From Erythroxylum novogranatense (lineage: Eukaryota; Streptophyta; Magnoliopsida; Malpighiales; Erythroxylaceae), in assembly GCA_029891385.1 (NCBI GenBank), contig CM057233.1, forward strand, positions 25,094,150-25,158,149: a stretch of 64,000 nt of DNA. Direction: 5' to 3'. The notes beneath the pieces are model-generated. The model worked only from the letters and a program-made list of their open reading frames with translations, ran no database searches and had not been told where the DNA came from. Position numbers and translations under genes: made by a program. Positions within the stretch are counted from its first letter, which is position 1. Every line of letters starts with the position of its first letter. Below are positions 44,601-56,330 of this stretch, in pieces.

Positions 44601-45847
44601 GATTTGTGATTTTATGTGATTTGTGCCTTTATGTGATTGCATTCATGTTTATGAAAAATGGGAGAAAATTTAGAAATGAAAAGTGGAATTTATTATGAAA
44701 AGTTTGAAAAAAAAATTAAAAGGTTTGATGAAAATGTTTGAAAAGTTGCAAAGTTTGAAAAATAAGCCTTTTAGCAAAAGTTTATGAAAAATGATTTCTG
44801 CTTATTTTTCAAGTTATAAATGTGCTATCCACTGAGCCGTCGAGCTCACCCCCTTTCATCCCCATCTCCAGGTTTCGAGCAGGAGATCGGATGAAAGAAA
44901 TTAAAGTCGTCTGTTTGTTTTGTTCTATTTGTAAATTGTGTATTTGGGATTTTTGGACAAGTTTTATAAATGGCTTAAATTGCCATTAAAGTTTTGTAAG
45001 TAAGTGATTATGATGTATTTCGAGCATGTATTTCAGAATGTATGAGGATTACGAATTGGTGTATATATTTGAGTATGGTGAATGTGATTTTGGGAATTGT
45101 GTAATTCATAAATGATTGGGTTGTGTTTTGATTGTATTAATTTTTTTTATATTGCTTATGAATGGGAATTATATATAAGCATGATTTGAGATACTGCTTT
45201 GTGTTTGAGTTGGGATTCCGGACTGGGTGTCCGATGATACTGGTTATTTGTGAGAATATAGAAGTGTATTTTACCATTTGCAGGTTTTGGGTTAGGCCAA
45301 ATGCATCCGTTATGCTGTCAAAATTTTGATAAAAATTAGTATAAAGATGGCTTTTTGGGATTTGTTTGTATGTATACGAAGTTTGTATGTATTGAGTTTT
45401 GATTGAGGAAAATTTCTAAGAAAAGGGAAATTGAATGATTTGCATGAGTTTGAGGAATAATGGTTATAAGAAAAAGAAAGAAAAGAAAAAAATTTATACC
45501 GGATTTGGATAGTCTAGGTTTCCAACGCGATGAGCGTATTTGTTCCAACGGATGTTGGAATTTGTTTCAGTTCGATTGATTATTTCGTTTGTTTCTGCTT
45601 TATGATTCGATTTGATTCGTGCTTACTTTTGTTTTGATTTCGTATCCCATTTCGTATTGCTTTGTCTTTGTTATCCGATTTCGACTCATTTTTTGTTGTA
45701 TTTTCGCCTTCCCTTTGTTTGTGTTTCGCATTCCTTTATTCGATTTACTTTCGATTCGTTTGTTTCGATGATGCTTTTTCCTTTCACTTTTCATCTCTGC
45801 TTTCTGCTTTTCCGGTTGGGATCCGGTTTTCAGATCGGGTCCCAACA
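41687..45847 (+). repeat. Left LTR of the large non-autonomous element
   Basis: A 4161-bp LTR. A TATA box (attatatataaaag, about 43630-43645) precedes a purine-rich leader with agccgaaactagagcaaata, the likely U3/R border. A GC-richer island is at about 44400-44580. A TA microsatellite lies at about 42667-42718. Open frames inside (for example at 43647-43847 and 45612-45851) lack any recognisable domain. Confidence 0.9.
44455..44570 (+). repeat. Two-copy 45-bp motif in the LTR GC island
   Basis: Two imperfect tandem copies share 'cacggct-ca', 'gaccgctatg-gg' and 'agtacgttc' (about 44467-44512 and 44513-44558). The same pair is kept in the right LTR at about 49200-49297. The surrounding AT-rich LTR makes this island stand out. 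Confidence 0.75.
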
Positions 45848-46408
45848 TTGATGGTATCAGAGCCTAGTATTAGGATCATACTTAGGCGTATATGTTTGTT
45901 AAGAGTTTTGAATTGATTTGAGGGAGTTAGTGAGAATGTGAATATGATGTGATGGCACCAAAATGATTGTTTGATTTGGGTGTTAAGAATATGAGAACTT
46001 AAGATTTGAATTTCGTGATGAATTGGGAGAAATTGATATAGACTATACTTCTGTGAGATGAAAGAATGACTATTTGTTAAATGATGATTGAACCATATTA
46101 GGGTTCCTTAAGAAATGGACCATTGACTTGTGTCCATGTGTGAAGAAACAATGAGTTATGAATATAGTGATTTGATATGATATGAGTGGTATGAGATACA
46201 AGAAGTGAAATATTGTGACAAGATTGATATACATATATGATGAGGAAATTAGATAAGAAAAAGTGATTGATTGTGATATTTGGAAAGAAATTAGTAAGAA
46301 AGTGTTTGATGATCTTTGTTTAGAAAGAAATTATATGTAAGGATGAGTTACTTGGTGTTTCATCAAGTATGAATTTCGAGGACGAAATTCTTTTAAGGGG
46401 GGGAGAAA
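45848..46408 (+). other. 561-bp internal domain of the non-autonomous element
   Basis: It contains the tRNA-Met primer site at its left end and the polypurine tract at its right end, with gaatttcgaggacgaaattc just before the tract. The sequence between is purine-rich with multiple stops in all plus-strand frames. It could hold the packaging signal, since non-autonomous elements keep such signals when coding sequence is lost, but that is inference. Confidence 0.85.
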
Positions 46409-49400
46409 TGTTGGACCCCGATTTTGAGTGAAATTTAGAAATATTAAGTGTATTTAAATAAGTGGTTTTATATATGTATTATGAAATAGAAGTATGTATG
46501 CTTTAAGGAAATTTATTATAAAAGAATAATTAGGCTTTGATGATTGTGATTATTGTGGAGATTTGTATAGTTTACGAACGTTCAAGTGGATGAGTTGATT
46601 GAAATGAAATTGAATAGTAAGAATTAAAAAGAAAAAGTGTGAAAATTTAAAGAATTTAGAAAGTTTGACTTTTGGGGATAAATAATGATAGAAAGTTGAC
46701 TTGAGAGTTGACTTTTTGTTTGAGGCAAAATAGGAGAAAATGATTTTCTTGTAACTTGTAACTTATGTTGAGAGCTTTCTGTCGCCATAAAGTATGACAT
46801 TTTTCGATGTTGGGATTGAAAATTATGAAATTTGAAAGTTTGGATGTGTTATAGGTTGACCTAAGTATCGCTAAATCTTTGACTGAGAAATTGACCTAGT
46901 TAGTGGTTGAATTTGCTTTTGAGTTCTTCATGAAAGATTTATATAATGTTCTGATCTTTATTTTGATATAAAGTATAGAATTTTTGGATCATGAAATAAT
47001 AAGTTATGATTTTTACAAATTTCTGCTATGGTTTTAGCATGATCATTAGAGGACAGAACCTTTGACTGGAAAATTGACTCCCTCAAAGGTTAAATTGATT
47101 TTTATGTCCTCCATGAAAGTTGTAGGTGACTTTCTGATCTTTGCATTGATATAAAGTATGAAATTTTTGGACTTTGGAGTTGAAAGATAGAAAATTTCAA
47201 AGTTTGAGTTAATGTTTAGAGATTTATTATTTGGGCAGAATCTTCGATTAGAAATTTGATCACCTTAGAGATGGAATTCGTTTTTGAGTTCTACATGGAA
47301 GTTGTAGAGCTTCTTTCAAGCTTTCCATAGAGACCAAATTTATCAAATTTGGATTTCAAAATCAAGAGTTTCGATTTTTGAAAAATTCGAATATATATAT
47401 ATATATATATATATATGTAATTATGTATATAATTATATATATATATATATAATTATATATATATATATTGAAAAAAAGGATTTAGAAAGCTCTCTCGTGA
47501 GGGCGATGTATTAACCTCGCGAGGAGGGTTTTTGTATAAATTTTCTGTATAAATTTTTATTTTTTTAATTATTTAATTATTATTTTCGGATTATTTAATT
47601 ATTATTTTCAGATTATAGGATCTTTCGCTCATATCTTTTCCGTCCGACATCCGATTAACTTGATTCCTGAAGCGTTGGATTCCTAAGATAATTCTCTACG
47701 TTCTCATGAGAAATTTGTGAATTTTTGAGATTAAATTGAGGTCGATTAAATTAATCAAATTGAGTCGGGAAATTTTCTAAATATGGTTCAGTATTTTGTG
47801 AAATTCGAGATCTGTGGAGATCCAATTGAGGTGATTATTGTGGAAAAATAAAATTAAGATATGGGGCTACAAGTCATATGAAGAAAGTAAATTTCAATTT
47901 TGCCCCTAAGATTTTCAATTTATGAATGGAAGTTCGGATTAGTGTGTAGTTTTTGGATTAGGAACATCTGAAAGTATTTTGAGCATAACTTTTGCTCTGA
48001 TAATCGAAATGATGCGATTCTTATTTTGGATTAAACTAGAGACATAGGGATATAATTGTTATGAAGACATCGAGTTTCAACTTTGGGTTTAAGGATATCA
48101 ATTTCTGGATGAAAATAATCGTGCTAGAAAATGATTTAGCATATGAACATATCTGAAATGTTTTGAGCATAACTTTTGATGTAGTGCTCCAAATTAGATG
48201 ATTTTTATGGCATTATGAAATTAAGACATAGAGGAACATTTCTCTAGAAGGAAGTTTTGACAAATTCCTTCAAATTGATAGTGCGAAATAGATCCGAATG
48301 TAAGCATGAATTAAAGTAAAGTGCAGGGGCATTTTGGTCAATTGACCCTCATTAAATGACATGGCATTATATATAAAAGGGGGATGTCGTTTTTTATTAA
48401 AGGGGAGCCAAAACTAGAGCAAATAAGAAAGAAAAGAAGAAGAGAATGGAGGAGAGAGCTTCAGTCATGGAGAAAGATGAGAGATAAAGTTAAAATTCGA
48501 TTTTTCTACCAATTGAAGACGACTTTTGAGGTTGTTCCAAGAGAGAAAAAGATGGAGGGGCACCAAAGCTTCCTTCCAAGCTAAGAAATTTCGGATTTCA
48601 GTGAAGAATGAGGTGATGTTAAATTGGAAGAAAGATAGAAGGAATGCACAAATTGAAGTGTGGATCAAGTTTCTGGCATTAATTCGAGGTGAGTAATACG
48701 TTTGTATTTTGAATTATAAGCCATATATGAATTTTCGAAAAATAAAGAAAGCAAATTTGCAAATTATTGATTTTGAAAGATTGAATTTAAGGCTTTTGCT
48801 ATGATGTTGAGAAATTGCTATATTTATGGAATTCATTATTATTCTGAAGTTTTGAATTATGTGAGAAATTAAGGACTTCATTATTTGAAAGAATGAAAGT
48901 TCATTTGTGTTATGATTTTGTGTAATTGCCAAAATTACTACATCTTTTGTGATGTTTGATTGTAATGTGAATTGTTATGAGCATTATGAAAATTTCTGAA
49001 TGGCATATTGTTTGGTGTGTTCGATATGAATACTAAAATTTTCAAAATATGCCTACGGGCATTCCGTTTTCAAGTGTGAATTATGTGATTAAGTGGGTTT
49101 GGTTAGGTCCCTCAGTGAGTCAGTGCACTGTCTCTATTTGAAAATTAAAGCCTTCTCCCGACTGCCCGCTAGAGGCATTGGAGCTCCGATTTCGGACTCC
49201 CTTTACGGCTACACTGGACCGTTATGCGGGAAAGTGTAGTACGTTCTGTTCACGGCTGCGCAGGACCGCTATGCGGAAATGTGCAGTACGTTCCGTTTTG
49301 GACCGACCCAAACCGTTTGACTTGTTTTATGTGTTTGATTTTTGATTTTATGTGATTTGTGCCTTCATGTGATTGGATTCATGTTTATGAAAAATGGAAG

Positions 49401-50587
49401 AAAATTTAGAAATGAAAAGTGGAATTTATTATGAAAAATTTGAAAATTTTTTTTGAAAGGTTTGATAAAAATGTTTGAAAAGTTGCAAAGTTTGAAAAAT
49501 AAGCCTTTTGGTAAAAGTTTATGAAAAATGATTTCTGCTTATTTTTCAATTTATAAATGTGTTATCCACTGAGCCGTCGAGCTCACCCCCATTTCATCCC
49601 CATCTCCAGGTTTCGAGCAGGAGATCGGATGAAAGAAATTAAAGTCGTCTGTTCGTTTTGTTCTATTTGTAAATTGTGTATTTGGGATTTTTGGACAAGT
49701 TTTGTAAATGGCTTAAATTTCCATTAAAGTTTTGTAAGTAAGTGATTATGATGTATTTCGAGCATGTATTTCAGAATGTATGAGGATTACGAATTGGTGT
49801 ATATATATTTGAGTATGGTGAATGTGATTTTGGGAATTGTGTAATTCATAAATGATTGGGATGTGTTTTGATTGTTTTAAGTTTTTGTATATTGCTGATG
49901 AATGGGAATTATATATAAGCATGATTTGAGATACTGCTTTATGTTTGAGTTGGGATTCCGGACGGGGTGTCCGATGATATTGGCTATTTGTGAGAATATA
50001 GAAGTGTATTTTACAATTTGCAGGTTTTGGGTTAGGCCAAATGCAGCCGTTATGCTGCCGAAATTTTGATAAAAATTAGTATAAAGATGGCCTTTTGGGA
50101 TTTGTTTGTTTGTATACGAAGTTTGTATGTATTGAGTTTTTATTGAGGAAAATTTCTAAGAAAAGGGAAATTGTATGATTTGCATGAGTTTGAGGAATAA
50201 TGGTTATAAGAAAAAGAAAGAAAAGAAAAAAATTTATACCGGATTTGGATAGTCTAGGTTTCCAACGCGATGAGTGTATTTGTTCCAACGGATGTCGGAA
50301 TTTGTTTCAGTTCGATTGATTATTTCGTTTGTTTCCGCTTTATGATTCGATTCGATTCATGCTTACTTTCGTTTCGATTTCGTATCCCATTTCGTATTTC
50401 TTTGTCTTTGTTATCCGATTTCGACTCATTTTTTATTGTATTTTCGCCTTCCCTTTGTTTTTGTTTCACATTCCGTTATTTGATTTGCTTTTGATTCGTT
50501 TGTTTCGATGATGCTTTCGCCTTTCACTTTTTGTCTCCGCTTTTCGCTTTTCCGGTTGGGATCCGATTTCTGGATCGGGTCCCAACA
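46409..50587 (+). repeat. Right LTR of the large non-autonomous element
   Basis: A 4179-bp LTR collinear with the left one, with the same TATA region (about 48367-48382) and GC island (about 49140-49310). Its TA microsatellite (about 47393-47467) is longer than in the left copy. Differences between the copies are mostly single bases. Confidence 0.9.
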
Positions 50588-51563
50588 TTACTTATAAGGT
50601 GGTGATTGGGTACAGCTTGAGGTATTTGGAGGTAATTGAGTAACCCATAAAAGATTCACCACCCTTGATAGAAGGAGATGATACCCACAGCCTCTTGTCG
50701 GGGTCATTACTCAAGAGTCTTTGGCTAGAGCAGATATGTTTCATGAAGAGAGTCTTCAATGATACATAGAGTAATGAGATACTCAGGACAAGACGTGTTT
50801 CTAGATACCGCTCTTGACTTACTTAAATTAAGTGTTAATTCAAGTGGTCAACATAATCGGGAACCTAATAGGTCACACATATAGGAGATCCAAAGGATGA
50901 GTAAAATGGTCTTGAATGGTGATTAAAGATATGAGAGAGTGTTTCAAGATTGTGTCGTGATGTGATTGTGGTAGAAAACATTGCATGGAATGGATTAGAA
51001 GCAAGTGTTGTTAGCTGTCAATTTGGCCATTAACTTCCCAAACTTCCATTAATACATGATATTCATAGTTATTAATTTCCTATAACTTCCATTAATGCAT
51101 GCTATTTACGACCATTAACTTCCTATAACTCTCCATTAGTGATGGGGATTATGAAAGGACAAACGGTGCAAAAAATAGATATGATTTTCGTGCATCTTGT
51201 GTAAGACACAAGTGAAAAAGAAAAGATTCTTTCTTACACACAGACTCTTTTACTGTCTAACTCTCACAAGAGTTCTTGTCTTTGGAGCACAAAGAAAGAA
51301 TTCTAGCCATCTCCTATTGAGGTTTCACCTTTATATCTTTGTGTGGACTTTCATTAGAGACAGTCTACATTACGACAACCCAACGCGAAGAAGAATAAAG
51401 AATGAAGGAGATCATCGTAAGGGTATGTAAATATCTTACATTTCATGTTTTTATTTTCTATATCTATATGCATGAGTAGATCTGGTTTTTGAGGTTCCGT
51501 TTTATTTTCCACTATATATATTTGATATAAAATATGTATGAGATGCATGATCGGAACCTTATA

Positions 51564-52380
51564 GTGGTATCAAAGGCATCTTGTGCCTTGTTAGATGTAG
51601 CATACATGACATGTGAAACTGTGATAGCTTAGGGTCTTGTAATGTTTTGTTCGAAATTAATTATAGAAAAATAGTTTTCTCAATTTTCTATCACCAATCC
51701 ATTCATAAGTTGTATGTGAATGACTCAGTGTGATTGAAAATATTTTTAATGTGATTAAAATATTTAATTTCAAGTTTACAAGAACATGCAAAAAATGTGT
51801 CTTTCTACTAAGCATAAGATGACTATTGGCTAAACCGACGATGTTATAGATGATTTTCATGGAATTTGGTTCTAGAAAAATTATGTGAACATATTTTAGA
51901 TGTGTTTATGCCTCTGTGATTTTTGTAGAATTACTAAAAATGTTTTAATGATTTTATCAAACAATTTTCAGATCTATTTTGTTTGATGTTTTTGTATATT
52001 TTTATTTCAGTTCCAGAACCTTAAAAATATTTTATGTGATAAAAATGTGTTAATTTGATGTTTGATGCATGCCTAAATGATTTTTCTCAAAATTGATTTT
52101 TGAAAAAAATTTAGAAGTCATATTTATCATTTTTGATGTCTTATCGGTATTTCGGTGATTATAATAATTTTTGGGTGATTTCTAAATTATTTTGATCATC
52201 ATAAAACAACCTAGAGATGCTTGAAATGATGATTTGATTTTCTAGAAATTTTGGGAAATTATAGAAATGAATTTTGAATTAATTTTAGTAGAGCAATAGA
52301 TTTTCTAGTAAGAAGAAAAATTGGTATGTGTGACAAAATTGAAGTTGTTTAATTTTAGACATCAAATAATTATTTTAAGG
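51564..52380 (+). mobile_element. Leader region of the copia element (non-coding)
   Basis: It begins with the primer-binding site gtggtatcaaagg and continues as AT-rich untranslated leader. No gag frame could be recognised before the sequence takes on Tat/Athila character at about 52380. Confidence 0.45.
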
Positions 52381-54208
52381 TTTATTGACTTATTAGGGAA
52401 CCAGATGAGCCAACAACGGAGGGTGGAGATAGAGCAACGCAACTTGTAGCAAACCATTGCCATCCTAGACTAGGGGGATAAAACCAGAGGAGCTTAATTT
52501 GGACCATATGAGGATAACTTGATTGAAGAGATAACAAGTGAAGCTTACGGAGAGTATGAACGAGTTATGGTCTAAAATTGATGGATGAGAGAGCTGATGC
52601 TCTTAATAGCAAGCTAACTAGGTATTGACTTCCTCAAATCAGCCAGGGTCATAAGATGCAGGAGATGCTTAGTTTTTATAATTTTTCTTTTTTTAATTAA
52701 TTATGTATATTTTTAATTTTCTTTTCATTAATTATTTTGTTCTCTCTAACATTATAATTAATGTGTTCTTATTCTTATTTTTCAACTTTTATTTTTATTT
52801 CTTTTGTTTCTTCTTATACGTTTCTTTTATATTTTGCAAGGATATAGTTTATTATTAGATAGATCAAATTAGAACAAAATCATGATTTCAAGGAAAATAC
52901 CACTAAACTTTTTCCTTTATTGTATATATTGTGTACATGGGAGACTATGTACAACTTTAAGCGTGAGGACGGGTTAATGAATTTTAGTGATTTCTTTAAG
53001 CTTATTATAATCTTGGATAAAAATTTATGAATTGATATCTTGACTTAGTTAAAATATGTCCATAAATACTTTATTTCATTTTGAATATTTCGTTGTTGAA
53101 TATTGATTTGAATTGATATGCAAAAGGATGATAGTTAGAATAAAATTACTTTTATAAGTCATATTTTTAGTATTCATTGAAATTGTCAAATTGAAACAAA
53201 CTTGCATATTATTTACGCATATATACCTTTCTTTTTCGTGAGCTTTTGAGCCTAAAAGAAATTTTTCAAAATTTTAAAGCTATTTTATTCCTTTTATGTG
53301 TGTTATCATGCATAGTTGAACAATTCTAGAATTTGCTTTGATTATACATTGAGACCATATTTGTGAAATTAGAATAATTGAAGTGATAAAGGCACTTAGA
53401 TCCAACAATTTTTTTAGCTTATTTCTTTTATTATTACCATTTATCCTTTAGGAATAACCAAGTTAGGCCTTAGCCTTTTTCATTAATTCTACATACATAT
53501 CAACCTTAACCCTATTTTTCTTTGAACACCTTTTTATTGTTTTGAAACTTACAGTTTATTTACATTATTTACTTGTTTGAGATTTTTGAAAGGTCCATTA
53601 TTTTGCTAAGTATGGTACATATTGAATGCTCGAAATTGGTTTGATTGAAAACAAGAGCATAGAAAAAGTAAAAAGAAAAGTATAAGTATTATAGGGTTTA
53701 TAATAAAAGGACCTGTATATTTGTACACAAGTTTCTTGTAATGTTTCTTTAGTAAATCTCCTTCAATTTAACCATTTTTATCCCAACTATACCATACCTA
53801 ACCTAAACCCCGCTACAATCTATATAAAGACCTTTGCATTTTTGTTTCTAGTTTATTCATAAGGGGGATAACATTGCAAGCCTATGGTAAGAGTTGTACT
53901 ATGCGTTGATTGAGCTTTTTTTTTACTTTTTATCCTAAACATTTGGGTGTGTTGAGTGAAATCTTAATAAGGGTGTAAAGATCAATGATTTTGATTTAAA
54001 TGAGATTATGATGTCAATAATATTAACATTACTTAGGAAGTTAATTTTAGGATAATTTGATTCTAAGTGTCCGTTAATTTGATTCAATAGGATATGATGA
54101 TGTATAGAATTAATGGATAGATCAAGATTAATGAGGGATTTATGTTGAAAGTTTATAATTTTGATTATGGTCTACTTAAGGACAAGTAAAAGCTTATGTG
54201 TAGGGATG
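52380..54208 (+). mobile_element. 3' internal region of a Tat/Athila-type element
   Basis: Plus strand. A short frame (MSQQRRVEIEQRN, about 52404) with early stops is followed by non-coding sequence. It carries the words typical of the region between pol and the 3' LTR in this clade: tgggagactatgtacaactt and ttaagcgtgagg near 52940-52970, then accatacctaacctaaaccc near 53785. The right end is the polypurine region 'aaggacaagtaaaagctt' and atgtgtaggg (about 54178-54206). Confidence 0.6.
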
Positions 54209-55424
54209 TCTAATAAAAGCATAGTTAACCATATTCATACCCCATATTTGATGTATTTTTGCTTGATATTTTATACTTTTATTGTATATTTGGTACTTAA
54301 TTTGATCCAAGTGTGTTTACAGAGTATAATTGCCATCATGGACTTAAAGGAGAATAATTCGGATGAAAGCTCAACATAAAACAAAATTTTGAGGCATAAA
54401 AGGGATACGCTAACATGCATCAGCTTGTGTCCTTCTCTCAAGCCATGCAGATTTACGAATTCAAAAAATTTTAGGTTATGTTGTCCATCAACCCGTGCAT
54501 CTCTTAAAACCTTAAAATTTACTATAAAAAGGTGTGTTTAGGGAAAAAAATGGGAGAAGAGATATATAAAGGCATTTGGAAACTCTTAGAGATGACTCAA
54601 GGGGAAATTTTGATCCAAAAAAGTGGAAAATAGGAAGAATTCATCAAAAGATCCAAGAGAACAGAAGATCAAACCTCTACTTATAAGCATATTCAAAAGG
54701 AGATAAAAAGGGAGATTTAAAATTATGAGCCATTTATTTTTTTATAAATTTTTAAAATTATTTTTTGGTTTCATTTTCAGTTATGTGTGACTAAATTCCC
54801 TTAGTATCTAGGTAATGTTTATGCCATAACATGTTTTCATTCTTTTATTAATGCAATTAGTTTGATTGACGTATTGTGATTCAATTACATGTTTAATATA
54901 TGTTATGATAGATCTGGATATTTGATCATAATTTAATTTCATAACATAAGGATTAAGATATCTTTCTTTGCATGTAATTTGAAGGATTTGATTGAAAATC
55001 TAGAGATAAGATGTTATAAATCCTCTAAATTAGGATCAAACCTAATATTTAGATTAACAAATCAGCAAAGCAATCCTATAAACTTTAACTTGAGTAATTA
55101 GGGTCAAACCTAATGTAAGTCAATAAAATAGTTGCATAATAAAAGATCAACCAGTTAAGGATTTTTAGGCGGATTCAAAACCTAGACACTAAATCTTGAT
55201 ATCGATAATTTTCTATGTAATTTCTTAATTCTCTATTCAATATTGCTACCTGTTTATTTTATTTGTTTAATTTTATTTTCTTTAAATTAAAAATCATATT
55301 CAAATTTGCAGACTAGATAATAGGATAATGGTAACTACTAGTGTTCATCGTCTTTAAAGGATTGACTCGTGCTTGCCGATATTAGCTACAGCTACACTGT
55401 GCACTTGTGGTAATTCATAATTGA
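54209..55424 (+). mobile_element. Tat/Athila-type 3' LTR
   Basis: It starts TGTCTAATAAAAGC just after the polypurine region and ends about 55424 (ttgacaca) after family-typical words (cttgccgatattagctac, tgtgcacttgtggta). Its right two thirds match the LTR fragment at 63430-64000 in order: both contain the words gagataaga, catgtt/cata-rich spacers, ttgcataataaaagatcaa and ggggatttgaaacctaga-type sequence. The exact right end is uncertain. Confidence 0.65.
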
Positions 55425-55489
55425 CACACTTAGTATAAGTCAATCAAGCAACCCTTTAAGGTCCATAAGTAAACTATGGTATTGCAATT

Positions 55490-56330
55490 CCTTCTTTCTA
55501 AAATTGGATTATGAAAGTACTTATTATTTATGTCCCCTTCCTTCATTTAATTAATCTTTTTATTTTTTAATTAGAGAATAGTGAACCTCTAGAGATTCCA
55601 AATATCAGGAAAAGGTTTATCCTTCATTATGCATTAGTCTATCATCCCTAGGTTTCTATTTAAGAATTCATGTAACATGTTAAGCATTTTCATTTCCTCC
55701 TTTTTAGTATTCTCATTGTTTCTAAAGGATATACTATTGAACAATTTTAGCTCCTCTTTAATGATCCTTAATCATCTCATACATTTATATGCTTCAAATC
55801 TATCTAAATACTTGTTCAATAACCTCTTCAATGTTCTCTTTAAGCCAATTGTGTTAAACAAATAGTTAGTGAATTTGAAAGACACCTTTCTCTTCCATTA
55901 GAGTTTGTTTAACTGAATTCAAATGGTGTATGATATGAGCATAACTAAAGCAATCATAACTAATAGGAAAATTTGAGAGCTAACATAAGTTCACCAAGGA
56001 TATATCTAGCTTTTTTCTTAGCATAAACCACCCATTATAATAATTACTCCATGTAAGTGAGCTGCCCTTAAATATGAGATCATTATTTCCTAATTGTCCT
56101 ATGGATTTTAATAGCTCTTTATTGCAACAGTGAATATAATATCTTGGTCCTTCGACTTTTTGGGATATAAGTGTGTAGTTGAAATCTCCCATCAAAATCT
56201 AAGGAGCTATATTTCCCATCTTTGGAGACCTCAGATATTTCTATAGTTCATTCCTTTCTTATTCTAACTTTGTTGTATAGATCATTGTTATTTCCATTTT
56301 TATCAAACTTCTTAAGAGAATAACCTAATT
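55490..56330 (-). pseudogene. LINE endonuclease remnant
   Basis: Minus-strand reading near 56195-55980 gives MGDFNYTLISQKVEGPRYY, LIFKGSSLTWSN and RKKLDISLVN. These are the GDFN, the FTWSN-like and the LDR-like blocks of the apurinic-type endonuclease that starts LINE ORF2. The endonuclease nicks the target DNA for target-primed reverse transcription. Stops are frequent. The RT that should follow is missing: at about 55490 the sequence changes, next to the Tat/Athila LTR. Confidence 0.8.

Larger units (their letters stand above)
41687..50587 (+). mobile_element. Large non-autonomous LTR retrotransposon (LARD-like) with 4.2-kb LTRs and a 561-bp interior
   Basis: Two direct LTRs, 41687-45847 (4161 bp) and 46409-50587 (4179 bp), have the same ends TGTTGGACCCCG...GGGTCCCAACA and enclose only 561 bp. 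The left interior edge holds tggtatcagagcc (45852-45864), a perfect-looking primer site for initiator tRNA-Met. The right edge holds a polypurine tract ttttaagggggggagaaa (46391-46408). The 5-bp duplication TTACT flanks the whole (41682-41686, 50588-50592). No gag or pol is present. Just before the polypurine tract the words 'aatttcgaggacgaaattc' match the usual 3' pol end of Tekay/Del chromoviruses, so the element probably derives from that clade and moves using its proteins. The LTRs differ by scattered substitutions and by TA-repeat length, so it is fairly young. Confidence 0.93.
41113..51563 (+). mobile_element. Ty1-copia 5' LTR, split by an 8.9-kb element
   Basis: The LTR begins TGTTAGAGAAG at 41113, is interrupted after 41686, resumes at 50593 (after the duplicated TTACT) and ends ccttata at 51563. 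The two parts total about 1545 bp and align in order with the minus-strand copia LTR 3298-5081. Directly after the end is gtggtatcaaagg, a slightly decayed primer-binding site for initiator tRNA-Met (canonical tggtatcagagc). This makes it a 5' LTR on the plus strand. The internal domain after it is not recognisably coding. Confidence 0.8.

Noticed and set aside
45612..45916. Overlapping open frames rich in Phe and Leu that look like membrane proteins
   Set aside because: They lie at the end of the giant LTR in T-rich sequence, no family resembles them, and they are explained by base composition.
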